Below, one piece after another: positions 50,330 to 59,290 of a stretch of DNA of 64,000 bases. Source of the stretch: G963663315 sp965204925 (GTDB lineage: Bacteria; Pseudomonadota; Gammaproteobacteria; Arenicellales; Poriferihabitantaceae); NCBI GenBank assembly GCA_965204925.1, contig OZ242021.1, forward strand, positions 620,001-684,000, read 5' to 3'. Position 1 is the stretch's first letter. Each line of letters begins with the position of its first letter. The notes beneath the pieces are model-generated. The model had not been told where the DNA came from and ran no database searches. It saw only the letters and a program-made list of their open reading frames with translations. The translations under genes were made by a program, and so were the position numbers.

Positions 50330-51973
50330 ATGAAAGAAAACTACGATGTCCTGGATCGGGTGAATGGTCTCAACCATGTGGAACTCACCCCCATTTCTTT
50401 CCTGCAGCGCGCCAGCGAGGTTTATGCAGACGCTGCCGGGATCATTTACGGCAGCCGCGTCTCAACCTGGAAAGAAGTGTCGAAACGGTGCCGTAGCCTG
50501 GCGGACGGACTTGGCAAACTGGGAGTAAAAAAGGGAGATACCGTATCAATAATGGCTGCCAATACCCCGCAACTGGCAGAAGCCCACTTCGGGGTTCCCA
50601 TGTCGGGAGGCGTATTGAATACGATCAACACGCGGCTTGACGTCGATACGATCGCCTTTATTCTCGCGCACAGCGACGCCCGCGTCCTGATCACCGACAC
50701 CCGGTTCTCCGATGTCGTTTCCAGGGCCCTGTCGGCGCTTGACGACCCGCCTGTCGTTATTGACATTATCGATAGCGAGGCGCCGCCCCCGCAGGCCGGC
50801 GGTCAGCGCCTCGGCAACATGACATACGAGGAATTGCTCGACAGCGGAGATGAAAACGGCGGCTGGGGCATGCCCCAATCGGAATGGGACGCGCTGACGC
50901 TGAACTACACTTCAGGCACCAGTGGGCAGCCCAAGGGCGTCGTCTACCATCATCGCGGCGCTTACCTGATGTCCCTGGGTACGGTCGCGGCCTGGCAAAT
51001 CCCGAGATTCGCACGCTATTTGTATACGGTTCCGATGTTCCACTGCAATGGCTGGGGGCATGTCTGGAGCATGGCGCTCATGGGCGGCGCCCTCGTCTGC
51101 AACCGCGCAGTCAGCGCCGAAAATATCTTTGCCGCGATACGCGAACAGCGCATTACCCACTTCGGAGCGGCGCCGATTGTCCTCGCCATGCTGGCCAATG
51201 CGCCGGATTCGATCAAATATATCCCGGACTACACCGTTCAGGTGATGACGGCAGGCGCCCCGCCACCGAGCAAGATACTGGAAAAGACCCAGCGACTTGG
51301 ACTCAATGTCATTCATGTATACGGCCTCACCGAAACCTTCGGCCATGTCGTTTTCTGTGACTGGAAAACCCGATGGTCGGAGCTGACCCCCGAAGAACAG
51401 GCCGAAATCAAGGCCCGGCAGGGAGTCCGCTTCCCGATCATGCAGGCAGCCCGGGTCATGGACGTCCACTCCGGCGAAATGGCGCCGGCTGACGGGCGCA
51501 CGATCGGGGAAATCGTCCTGCGCGGCAATGCGATCATGAAAGGTTACTACAAAAATCCCGGGGCGACCGCCGAAGCGTTCCGGGACGGCTGGTTCCATAG
51601 CGGCGATCTGGCCGTTGTACATGCCGATGGCTATATGGAAATCAAGGACAGACTGAAGGACATTATCATATCCGGCGGAGAAAACATTTCTTCGATCGAG
51701 ATCGAATCGACGCTTTACAAATTCCCGAAAGTAGCCGCTGCCGCAGTCGTCGCAAAGCCGGATGAAAAATGGGGAGAAACCCCTTGCGCGTTTATCGAAC
51801 TGAAACCCGGCATGCAATCGACCGAAGAGGAGATCATTGCCTTTTGCAGGCAGAACATGGCCGGCTACAAACGTCCGAAACAGGTCATATTCCTCGAATT
51901 GCCAAAGACCTCCACCGGAAAAATCCAGAAATTCAAGCTGCGTGAAATGGTCGCCGCCGGCGCTATGACGTGA
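50330..51973 (+). CDS. dmdB: Methylmercaptopropionate-CoA ligase-like acyl-CoA synthetase (DmdB)
   Basis: A 547-residue AMP-forming ligase that would convert methylmercaptopropionate, ATP and CoA into MMPA-CoA, the step after DmdA. The phosphate loop YTSGTSGQPKG, the MFHCNGWGHVW core, VYGLTET, FHSGDLAVV and the C-terminal lysine motif STGKIQKFKLRE are intact. DmdB belongs to a broad short/medium-chain ligase family, so specificity rests on the divergent dmdA neighbour. The start at 50330 gives MKENYDVLDRV and LTPISFLQRAS, the family N-terminus. Confidence 0.82.
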   Translation: MKENYDVLDRVNGLNHVELTPISFLQRASEVYADAAGIIYGSRVSTWKEVSKRCRSLADGLGKLGVKKGDTVSIMAANTPQLAEAHFGVPMSGGVLNTINTRLDVDTIAFILAHSDARVLITDTRFSDVVSRALSALDDPPVVIDIIDSEAPPPQAGGQRLGNMTYEELLDSGDENGGWGMPQSEWDALTLNYTSGTSGQPKGVVYHHRGAYLMSLGTVAAWQIPRFARYLYTVPMFHCNGWGHVWSMALMGGALVCNRAVSAENIFAAIREQRITHFGAAPIVLAMLANAPDSIKYIPDYTVQVMTAGAPPPSKILEKTQRLGLNVIHVYGLTETFGHVVFCDWKTRWSELTPEEQAEIKARQGVRFPIMQAARVMDVHSGEMAPADGRTIGEIVLRGNAIMKGYYKNPGATAEAFRDGWFHSGDLAVVHADGYMEIKDRLKDIIISGGENISSIEIESTLYKFPKVAAAAVVAKPDEKWGETPCAFIELKPGMQSTEEEIIAFCRQNMAGYKRPKQVIFLELPKTSTGKIQKFKLREMVAAGAMT

Positions 51974-52024
51974 AGCCCGGCATGGCGGGGAAATTGCTGC
52001 TTGTTCGCTCTTGACGCCGCCCGG

Positions 52025-52053
52025 TTGCCATTTACAGGCTGGCGGATTAGAAT
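52025..52053 (+). promoter_or_regulatory. Candidate sigma70 promoter for tmm
   Basis: TTGCCA (52025-52030), 17-nt spacer, TAGAAT (52048-52053), about 97 nt before the tmm ATG. The leader between contains ATCGTT and AACGAT as an imperfectly spaced inverted pair near 52062-52088. tmm could also be read through from dmdB. Confidence 0.42.
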
Positions 52054-52150
52054 GCAAACAATCGTTCCGCCGCCTGCGACAAACGATCGGTATTGCGCCC
52101 CGCGGCGGCGCGAGGTTTTCTTTTTGTCAGATAAACACGTGAGAGGAATG

Positions 52151-53500
52151 ATGACCACGCGCGTTGCAATTATCGGAGCCGGACCCAGCGGGCTGGCTCA
52201 ACTCAGGGCTTTCAAATCCGCCCGTGAAAAAGGGACTGAAATTCCGGAAATTGTCTGCTTTGAGAAGCAATCCGACTGGGGGGGCTTGTGGAACTACACG
52301 TGGCGTACCGGGCTGGATGAGTATGGAGAACCGGTACATGGCAGCATGTACCGCTACCTGTGGTCGAATGGACCCAAGGAAGGACTGGAATTTGCCGATT
52401 ATTCCTTTGAGGAACATTTTGGCAAGCCGATCGCGTCATACCCGCCGCGCGCCGTCCTGTTCGACTACATCGCCGGGCGCGTCAAAAAAGCCGGAGTTCG
52501 CAGCCTCATCCGCTTCCGGTCAACAGTCAGGCATGTCACGTATGATGACGCCAGCGAGAAGTTTACGGTGACCGTCGAGGATCATGCGCAAGACCGCGAA
52601 TACAGCGAGCCATTCGACTGTGTGATCGTTGCCACCGGTCATTTCTCCATTCCCCATGTCCCCCATTTCGATGGCTTCGATTCCTTCCCCGGGCGCATCC
52701 TGCACGCCCATGATTTCCGCGACGCCGTGGAGTTCCGCGGGCAGGACATTCTCATTATCGGGACCTCTTATTCGGCGGAAGATATCGGTTCGCAATGCTG
52801 GAAGTACGGGGCAAGGTTCATCACCGTATCCCATCGTACGGCGCCGACCGGGTATCACTGGCCGGACAACTGGCAGGAAGTCCCCCTGCTGCAAAAGGTG
52901 GAGGGCAATACGGCGACATTCAAGGACGGCAGTACCCGCGACGTCGATTCGATCATTATATGCACCGGCTATCTCCACCACTTCCCGTTCATGGAGGCAA
53001 AACTGAGACTGAAAACGAACAACCGCCTGTATCCGGTCAATCTGTACAACGGCGTGGTCTGGGAACACAACCCGAAACTGATGTATCTGGGCATGCAGGA
53101 TCAATGGTATACGTTCAACATGTTCGACGCCCAGGCCTGGTATGCGCGCGACCTCATTCTCGGCAGGCTGCAAGTCCCCTCACAACCCGAAATGCACGCG
53201 GACATTGAAAAATGGCGCGAAGCCGAGGACAACATTGCGGACGATTACGGTGCGATCAAATACCAGGGGGACTATACGCTGCACTTGATGGGCATGACCG
53301 ATTATCCGCGTTTCGACATAAAAGAGGCCAACCGGGCTTTCTATGAATGGAAGAAAAACAAGAAGAAGGACATCATGACATTTCGTGATTTCGGACACCG
53401 CTCACCGTTAACGGGAACGATGGCCCCGGCCCACCATACCCCGTGGAAAGACGCGCTCGACGATTCTCTCGGTAGTTACCTCGATATTCGGCGAGATTGA
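52151..53500 (+). CDS. tmm: Trimethylamine monooxygenase (Tmm)
   Basis: A 449-residue flavin monooxygenase oxidising trimethylamine to TMAO with NADPH and O2. FAD motif GAGPSG (9-14), NADPH motif GTSYSA (204-209) and the FMO identity motif F179-PGRILHAHD-F189 are present. It follows bacterial Tmm closely: CFEKQSDWGGLWNYTWRTGLDE, SMYRYLWSNGPKE, HAHDFRDAVEF, GMQDQWYTFNMFDAQAWYARD and TGTMAPAHHTPW. The ATG at 52151 is chosen with GAGAGGA just upstream; another ATG immediately precedes it. Convergent with tdm, which consumes its product. Confidence 0.96.
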   Translation: MTTRVAIIGAGPSGLAQLRAFKSAREKGTEIPEIVCFEKQSDWGGLWNYTWRTGLDEYGEPVHGSMYRYLWSNGPKEGLEFADYSFEEHFGKPIASYPPRAVLFDYIAGRVKKAGVRSLIRFRSTVRHVTYDDASEKFTVTVEDHAQDREYSEPFDCVIVATGHFSIPHVPHFDGFDSFPGRILHAHDFRDAVEFRGQDILIIGTSYSAEDIGSQCWKYGARFITVSHRTAPTGYHWPDNWQEVPLLQKVEGNTATFKDGSTRDVDSIIICTGYLHHFPFMEAKLRLKTNNRLYPVNLYNGVVWEHNPKLMYLGMQDQWYTFNMFDAQAWYARDLILGRLQVPSQPEMHADIEKWREAEDNIADDYGAIKYQGDYTLHLMGMTDYPRFDIKEANRAFYEWKKNKKKDIMTFRDFGHRSPLTGTMAPAHHTPWKDALDDSLGSYLDIRRD

Positions 53501-53538
53501 ATTGTGCGGGTCATTCTCCTTGACTGGCGAGGCTTGGC

Positions 53539-55905
53539 TCATGAAGAGGGGCGGTAATTCCCCCGCACCCGTTCCTTTCCGGGGTCGAAATGGGGGAACG
53601 GGACGACCGTTGCCGGAATACGCTTCTGATGTCCGTCCAGCTTTCCGACCTCCACTTGCGTTCCCGGTGCGCAATGAATGATCTTGATTCTGCACAAGGC
53701 AATATTTTTCCCGAGAAAAGGCGAGATCATGGCGCTCGTAATGGCGCCCACCTGCTCGCGGCCGACAAACACAGGGTCGCCGTGGGCAGCGGCTTCTCCG
53801 CCGTTCACATCCAGCCCGACCAGCTTCTGGCGGGGATTTTTCTTGCGTTCGATCAGTTGCTCGCGGCCGATAAAGTCATCCTGCTTGGATTTCAGGGGAA
53901 CGGTAAAGCCGATGCCGGCCTCAAACGGGTCGGTCTGATCGCAAAACTCGTAACCGGCGAAAACGAGACCGGCCTCGATGCGCAACAGATCCAGCGCCTC
54001 CAGACCGAGCGGGGCTATGCCAAATTCCTGTCCGGCATCCCGCACCGCGTCCCAGACCGCTTCTGCATCACGGGGATGGCAGAATATCTCATACCCCCGC
54101 TCACCGGTATAGCCCGTTCGCGAGCAGACGATCGGAACCCCGTCCGCGCCGCCGATACGGGCGATGGAAAACCGAAACCAGTCGAGTTCTTCGAGGCGAG
54201 CCTGGTCAGGACGGGTCCACACACATTTCGCCAGCGTTTCCATGCTTTTCGGTCCCTGCACCTGCAAGTTATGAAGCTGTGAGGTCGAGTCCTTCACCCA
54301 GACCCGCAGCTTGCGCCTTGCAGCCTGCTCGCGAATCCACAACCCTGAGGTATCGTTGCCCCCTATCCATCGAAAATTGCGGTCGCCGAGCCTGAATACG
54401 GTGCCGTCATCGATCATACCGCCCGACTCATAGCACATCGCGGTATAGACGACCTGCCCGATCGACATCTTGCGGACATCCCGCGTAACGCAGGTCTGCA
54501 TCAACAGCTCAGCGTCCGGGCCGGTTACTTCGTATTTTCTCAACGGCGACAGGTCGGTCATGACGACCCGTTCCCGGCATGCCCAATACTCCGCGACCGC
54601 GCCGAGGTTGGTAAAGTTGTCTGCCAGCCAGTAACCATTGTACTCGGAGAAATTGCGGGTCAGTCGAGAGGTTCTGTTGTGAAAACTGGTCTCTTGTGTC
54701 ATTTGAGGCTCCGCGTCGGTGGTTTTCCTGAATGCAATGGCGCGTTTGAACAGGTTTTTACCCGTATACGTTCGCACATGAATATCCGTTGGCGCCCACC
54801 CGTTGGCAGGGTCGATATCACAGGGGCAAGCGGACGAAACACAAACGAGGTCGGTCAATGCCTGCATCAATACATAGTCCCCCGGTCTCGACCAGGGGTC
54901 GTCAAACAGGTACAGGTATGAATCATCAAAAAACGTATTGAAGAACAGGTTCATGGCATGCCACCCTGCCCTCGGTTCGATCGGCCACGCGGCCAGCGCC
55001 CGATTGAAGTTTTCCGAACAGTTGACGTGTCCGGGATAACCGGCCTCGTCATAGTACTTGCTGGTACAGGCTATGCCAAAACTGTCGTGGCGGCCGCAGG
55101 TATCCTGCACGACTTCCACGAGCGGTTTGAAATCAATGTCATAGAACCTCGAATAAAGCCCCGGAGCGGGCCACGCGCTACCCATCAGGGAACGGGTCGT
55201 GGTGGCGCTCAGGTTGCGGGTCTTGCCCGCGTCCAGCGCGCCCTGATCGAAGCACTGGAAATCGGAGCACTGGCGGCCATCGACATCGATGATCTGGATG
55301 TACTCCCCGGCCCGCACCTCGTAGCCTTGCGCCGTAGCGGCGTCAATACGAAAGCTCTGCGCTTCGTCAGCGAGCGGCTCGGGCAGATCGTGTTCGGTAA
55401 GGCAACCGGGGTTCGCGCGAGTAATATAAACAACGAGATCGGTCGGCGGGTCATTGGCGCCGTCCACGGCCATGGCATTGCCGGGAGCGCAGATCAGGCC
55501 GATCGATTCTCGCTCCGCCGTCAGTTTCACCGCTGAACCGGGCGCGGTTTCCCCGCACAGCAGTTCGGCGCCCCGGCAACCTGCCAAATCAACAGAAAAA
55601 GAGCGCAGCTTGCGGCGGATTTTCGCTGCGCCGGCGTTACCGGTATCCAGCATTTCGGCAATCGGCGCCGCGCCGGCAGAAGGTTCGACCCCGAGAGAGG
55701 CGGTCACATTGGCTCCGGTTGCATCGAACGCAAAGACAAGCGCCGGCTGACGCCCTTCCCGATCGACGATCTCCAGCTGATCACCCGCCATGATCGGTAC
55801 GGCAATGACGGCGCCGCCACGCACCACGCAGCGCTCCCTGCCAAGCCACCGCTCACCCAGTCCGGGCTCCCTCAGACGAATTACAGAGCTGATGTCTGTC
55901 GTCAT
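53539..55905 (-). CDS. tdm: Trimethylamine N-oxide demethylase (Tdm)
   Basis: A 788-residue two-domain enzyme. The N-terminal ~370 residues are a DUF1989-type metal domain with the Cys-rich motifs GRQCSDFQCF, DTCGRHDSFGIACTSKYY, VNCSENFN and SSACPCDIDP; the C-terminal ~380 residues are a GcvT folate-binding domain (CSRTGYTGERGYEIF, LRIEAGLVFAGYEF). This architecture is that of Tdm, which splits TMAO into dimethylamine and formaldehyde, with the folate domain capturing the one-carbon unit. It is the last gene of the gmaS operon; its start touches the pdxJ stop. Confidence 0.94.
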   Translation of the reverse strand: MTTDISSVIRLREPGLGERWLGRERCVVRGGAVIAVPIMAGDQLEIVDREGRQPALVFAFDATGANVTASLGVEPSAGAAPIAEMLDTGNAGAAKIRRKLRSFSVDLAGCRGAELLCGETAPGSAVKLTAERESIGLICAPGNAMAVDGANDPPTDLVVYITRANPGCLTEHDLPEPLADEAQSFRIDAATAQGYEVRAGEYIQIIDVDGRQCSDFQCFDQGALDAGKTRNLSATTTRSLMGSAWPAPGLYSRFYDIDFKPLVEVVQDTCGRHDSFGIACTSKYYDEAGYPGHVNCSENFNRALAAWPIEPRAGWHAMNLFFNTFFDDSYLYLFDDPWSRPGDYVLMQALTDLVCVSSACPCDIDPANGWAPTDIHVRTYTGKNLFKRAIAFRKTTDAEPQMTQETSFHNRTSRLTRNFSEYNGYWLADNFTNLGAVAEYWACRERVVMTDLSPLRKYEVTGPDAELLMQTCVTRDVRKMSIGQVVYTAMCYESGGMIDDGTVFRLGDRNFRWIGGNDTSGLWIREQAARRKLRVWVKDSTSQLHNLQVQGPKSMETLAKCVWTRPDQARLEELDWFRFSIARIGGADGVPIVCSRTGYTGERGYEIFCHPRDAEAVWDAVRDAGQEFGIAPLGLEALDLLRIEAGLVFAGYEFCDQTDPFEAGIGFTVPLKSKQDDFIGREQLIERKKNPRQKLVGLDVNGGEAAAHGDPVFVGREQVGAITSAMISPFLGKNIALCRIKIIHCAPGTQVEVGKLDGHQKRIPATVVPFPHFDPGKERVRGNYRPSS

Positions 55906-56655
55906 TTATATATGAGCGATTGAGGCCGACCCGGCGCAGATCGCAAGGTAGCGGGGTATGACATTTTCGATACCATGGAAGAGGCACTCGACAGTGAGCG
56001 CGTGACCGATCGACACTTCCAGAATACCCGGTATCTCAAGAAATCGGGCAATATTATCAAGATCAAGGTCATGACCCGCGTTGACCCCGACCCCAAGTTC
56101 GTTTGCCTGCATGGCCGCTTCCAGATATTGATCGAAAACGGGTTGTTCATACGGGCCGCCGGACGCGCTGGCCCAGGCTTCGGTATACAACTCGATCCTG
56201 TCCGCCCCCGCTCTGGCAGCCGCTTCAACGCGCTGTACAACCGGATCAACAAACAGGGAGCTGCGAATTCCGGCATCGGCGAGACGTTGCAGGGCAGGTT
56301 CCAGGATTGCCGCGGCGCAGTCAATATCCCAGCCATGATCCGACGTCAACTGATTTGCGTCATCCGGCACGAGCGTGCATTGATCGGGCTTTACGTCCTC
56401 GACCATTGCCAGGAAATCCTGCGCAGGATACCCTTCGATATTGAATTCTGTCTGCGCATACTGTTTGCGCAGCGCCACAAGATCATAAACATCCCGCTTT
56501 CTGGCGTGGCGTTCGTCCGGACGGGGGTGTACCGTGATGCCGTCGACCCCGAGATCGATACATTTGCGCGCATACTCAACGACGTTGGGATAATCACGGC
56601 CGCGGGAATTTCGCAGAAGCGCGATCTTGTTCAGATTGACACTGAGTTTCGTCAC
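55906..56655 (-). CDS. pdxJ: Pyridoxine 5'-phosphate synthase, Bacteroidetes-type variant (PdxJ)
   Basis: A 249-residue TIM barrel that normally condenses 1-deoxyxylulose 5-phosphate with 3-amino-1-hydroxyacetone phosphate to make vitamin B6. The start reads TKLSVNLNKIALLRNSRG, and VDGITVHPRPDERHARKRDVYDL and EFNIEGYPAQDF follow; these are features of the Bacteroidetes-like form rather than the E. coli form (which reads VNIDHVATLRNARGT). The catalytic region VNAGHDLDL is kept. It is wedged between an unknown protein and tdm in the methylamine operon, with 14-nt and zero-nt junctions. Horizontal acquisition is inference. Confidence 0.85.
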   Translation of the reverse strand: MTKLSVNLNKIALLRNSRGRDYPNVVEYARKCIDLGVDGITVHPRPDERHARKRDVYDLVALRKQYAQTEFNIEGYPAQDFLAMVEDVKPDQCTLVPDDANQLTSDHGWDIDCAAAILEPALQRLADAGIRSSLFVDPVVQRVEAAARAGADRIELYTEAWASASGGPYEQPVFDQYLEAAMQANELGVGVNAGHDLDLDNIARFLEIPGILEVSIGHALTVECLFHGIENVIPRYLAICAGSASIAHI

Positions 56656-56669
56656 ATCAGAGCGGATCG

Positions 56670-57053
56670 TCAGAATTTTCTGTAGGCGTTCATCAGATCA
56701 ACCATGGGATGGGAACCCGACATCTGGAATTTGACGAGCAATTCGCGCGCGATCATATCGCGGTCCTGCTGGTTATCCGGCAATTCCACGCTTTTCGGGA
56801 TTTGCACCCAGCCGTTGATATTGCGGTCGAATACGGCCGGCTTGCCCTCTTCGTACCCCATGTGTACATCTTCCAGCCAGTTCAGATCCTGCCAGCCCAT
56901 GATTTTCATATAGGTTTTCAAAAATTCGGTACAGCGCTCCATGTCCGGCGCGAGATTGACGTCATAGCGGTAACCGATATGCTGGCCGATAGCCTTCTCG
57001 CGATCAGAATCAAGGCCGTCCGATTCGATAAACTTGTCCACATCATTATTCAT
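56670..57053 (-). CDS. Conserved-context protein of unknown function in the methylamine operon
   Basis: 127 residues, soluble and acidic, no signal peptide or membrane helix, one cysteine. It has an N-terminal Asp/Glu-rich helix, a WQDLNWLEDVHMGYEEGKPAVFDRN block with three close tryptophans across the middle, and a C-terminal amphipathic MIARELLVKFQMSG. I do not recognise a family. The ATG at 57053 is chosen because a GGAGA site precedes it; a TTG at 57065 is an alternative. The 25-nt junction with mgsC and 14-nt junction with pdxJ place it firmly in the operon, so a role in methylamine or folate chemistry is plausible but unproven. Confidence 0.72.
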   Translation of the reverse strand: MNNDVDKFIESDGLDSDREKAIGQHIGYRYDVNLAPDMERCTEFLKTYMKIMGWQDLNWLEDVHMGYEEGKPAVFDRNINGWVQIPKSVELPDNQQDRDMIARELLVKFQMSGSHPMVDLMNAYRKF

Positions 57054-57078
57054 GTTGATCTCCAACGCTCCGCCTCAT

Positions 57079-58419
57079 TCAAAAACGGGTCATATCGGGT
57101 CGCCCGACTGTGTACTGGGTACCGGCAAGGGGGACCTGTGCCAATGCCGAGGCCTCCATGGTGAGCGCCGCCAGGTCTTCCGGTTCCAGCGAATGGATAT
57201 TGGTTTTGCCGCAGGCGCGCGCCAGAAGCTGCGCCTCGATCGTCAACGTATGCAGGAAGTTGTAGACCCGCTCTGCGGCCGTGTCCGGGTCCAGGCGTTT
57301 GCGCAGAACCGGGTCCTGCGTGGCAACGCCGACCGGACAGCGGCCGGTATGGCAATGGTAGCAGTAGCCCGCTTCAACGCCGATCTCATTTTCAAAATCG
57401 GCTTCCGGAATATCCTTGTTGCAGTTCAACGCCATCAATGCGGCGTGGCCGATGGCAACGGCGTCGGCGCCCAGCGCCAGCGCTTTGGCGACATCGCCGC
57501 CATTGCGTATTCCACCGGCATAAACGAGCGAGATTTCATCCGCCTTGCCGACATCCTCAAGGGCGCGACGCGCCTGGCGAATGGCGGCGATGCCCGGCAC
57601 GCCCGTTTCTTCGGTCGCCAGATGAGGGCCGGCGCCGGTGCCGCCCTCCATGCCGTCAATATAGATCGAGTCGGGCCCGGTCTTGGCGGCCATACGCACG
57701 TCATCATATACCCGCGCCGCGCCCAGCTTCAGCTGGATCGGGATTTCACCGTTGGTGGCTTCACGCACCTCGTTGATTTTCAGCGCAAGGTCATCAGGTC
57801 CCAGCCAGTCCGGGTGGCGCGCCGGCGAACGCTGGTCGATTCCGGCCGGCAGGGAGCGCATTTCGGCAACCTGATCGGTGACTTTCTGCCCCATGAGGTG
57901 CCCGCCCAACCCCACTTTGCAGCCCTGTCCGATGAAAAATTCGACACAGTCCGCCAACCGCAGATGGTTGGGGTTGAAGCCGTAGCGCGACTGGATACAT
58001 TGATACATCCACTTTTCCGAGTATCGGCGTTCATCCGGTATCATGCCGCCTTCACCGGAACAGGTGGCCGTTCCGGCCATCGTCGCCCCCCGCGCCAGCG
58101 CCGTCTTCGCCTCATAGGACAAGGCGCCGAAGCTCATGCCCGTGATATAGACAGGAATGTCGAGTTCCAGCGGACGTTTCGCTTTCGGGCCGATCACGGT
58201 GCGCGTCAGGCATTTCTCGCGGTATCCCTCGATTACGAACCGCGTCAATGTGCCGGGCATGAATGTCAAGTCGTCCCAGCTCGGGATTTTCTTGAACAGG
58301 GAAAAACCGCGCATGCGGTAGCGTCCGAGTTCCGACTTGATATGGATGTCATCAATGACCTCCGGCGGGAATATAAAACTCTGTCCCAGATGGTTGGGAT
58401 TTCTTTTTTCTTTTGACAT
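57079..58419 (-). CDS. mgsC: N-methylglutamate synthase subunit C (FMN-binding glutamate synthase domain)
   Basis: 446 residues matching the FMN/Fe-S domain of glutamate synthase. The 3Fe-4S ligands fall in CYHCHTGRCPVG (C-x2-C-x4-C). The FMN region contains GGTGAGPHLATEETG and YAGGIRNGGDVAKALALGADAV. With MgsA and MgsB it converts gamma-glutamylmethylamide or methylamine plus 2-oxoglutarate/glutamate to N-methylglutamate. MgsA, B and C together reproduce the glutamate-synthase-like layout split over three genes, and mgsC lies 31 nt downstream of mgsB. Confidence 0.92.
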   Translation of the reverse strand: MSKEKRNPNHLGQSFIFPPEVIDDIHIKSELGRYRMRGFSLFKKIPSWDDLTFMPGTLTRFVIEGYREKCLTRTVIGPKAKRPLELDIPVYITGMSFGALSYEAKTALARGATMAGTATCSGEGGMIPDERRYSEKWMYQCIQSRYGFNPNHLRLADCVEFFIGQGCKVGLGGHLMGQKVTDQVAEMRSLPAGIDQRSPARHPDWLGPDDLALKINEVREATNGEIPIQLKLGAARVYDDVRMAAKTGPDSIYIDGMEGGTGAGPHLATEETGVPGIAAIRQARRALEDVGKADEISLVYAGGIRNGGDVAKALALGADAVAIGHAALMALNCNKDIPEADFENEIGVEAGYCYHCHTGRCPVGVATQDPVLRKRLDPDTAAERVYNFLHTLTIEAQLLARACGKTNIHSLEPEDLAALTMEASALAQVPLAGTQYTVGRPDMTRF

Positions 58420-58450
58420 TTCTGTTATCGCTTACCGCTGTTTTGCCGTT

Positions 58451-59290
58451 TCAAAGGATCAGTTTTTTCTCGGTCGGTTCGAGATTGTCGTAGTTCCACA
58501 GACTCTTGCCGGAAACGAACTTCTTCATGTTCTCCACCCCGCACGCCGGCGCAATATCGTACATTGCCAGCTTCTGCGTGAGCCACTTCAACTCTGTTTC
58601 ATTTATTTCCGACCCAACGCAATCGACGCCGAGTTCCTGTACTTTTCCACCGACATAAATGACGCCGTCGTACATTGAATCTCCCAGGTTCTTGCCCGCG
58701 TCTCCACAAATCACCATGCGTCCGCGTTGCATCATGAACCCGGAAAAAGCGCCCGTCCTGCCGCCGACAATAATCGTGCCCCCCTTCTGGTCGATACCGG
58801 TTCTGGAACCGACATCGCCCTTGCATACGAGGTCTCCACCCCGTATGGCAGCCCCGAAAGTCGAACCGGCATTGCCTTCGACAACGACTGTTCCGGCCAT
58901 CATGTTCTCGGCGCAGGACCAACCCACGCGGCCGCTGATGCGGATATTCGGACCATCGATCAGGCCACAACCGAAATAACCGAGAGAACCTTCGAAATGC
59001 ATGTTGGCGCGATTCAATATTCCCACTCCGACGGCATGGCGCGCGCGCGGATTGCGCACCGTGACAGCGCCATACCCCTGGCGCATCAATTCCCGGATTT
59101 TCAGGTTGATCGCGGTTGCCTCCATGTCCACGGCGTCGAACGCCGCCGCCCGCTCCATATCGACTTCAAACGCCCACGGATACGTATAGTTCTCTTCCTC
59201 CGTAGCGCTGAAAAAACGCTGCTGGGTGCGCCCTTTCAGCCGCTCCTCATGCAACCCCATATTATGGGATCTGTGATCTACGCCTGCCAT
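58451..59290 (-). CDS. mgsB: N-methylglutamate synthase subunit B (GltB alpha/GXGXG domain)
   Basis: 279 residues formed mainly by a right-handed beta helix, the GXGXG domain of glutamate synthase: FGCGLIDGPNIRISGRVG, then GGDLVCKGDVGSRTG, GGTIIVGGRTGAFSG and CGDAGKNLGDS are successive turns. This subunit links the amidotransferase and FMN subunits. The gene overlaps mgsA by 13 nt and is followed by mgsC 31 nt later, the standard mgsABC order. Function of the set is family knowledge; the components here are intact. Confidence 0.92.
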   Translation of the reverse strand: MAGVDHRSHNMGLHEERLKGRTQQRFFSATEEENYTYPWAFEVDMERAAAFDAVDMEATAINLKIRELMRQGYGAVTVRNPRARHAVGVGILNRANMHFEGSLGYFGCGLIDGPNIRISGRVGWSCAENMMAGTVVVEGNAGSTFGAAIRGGDLVCKGDVGSRTGIDQKGGTIIVGGRTGAFSGFMMQRGRMVICGDAGKNLGDSMYDGVIYVGGKVQELGVDCVGSEINETELKWLTQKLAMYDIAPACGVENMKKFVSGKSLWNYDNLEPTEKKLIL

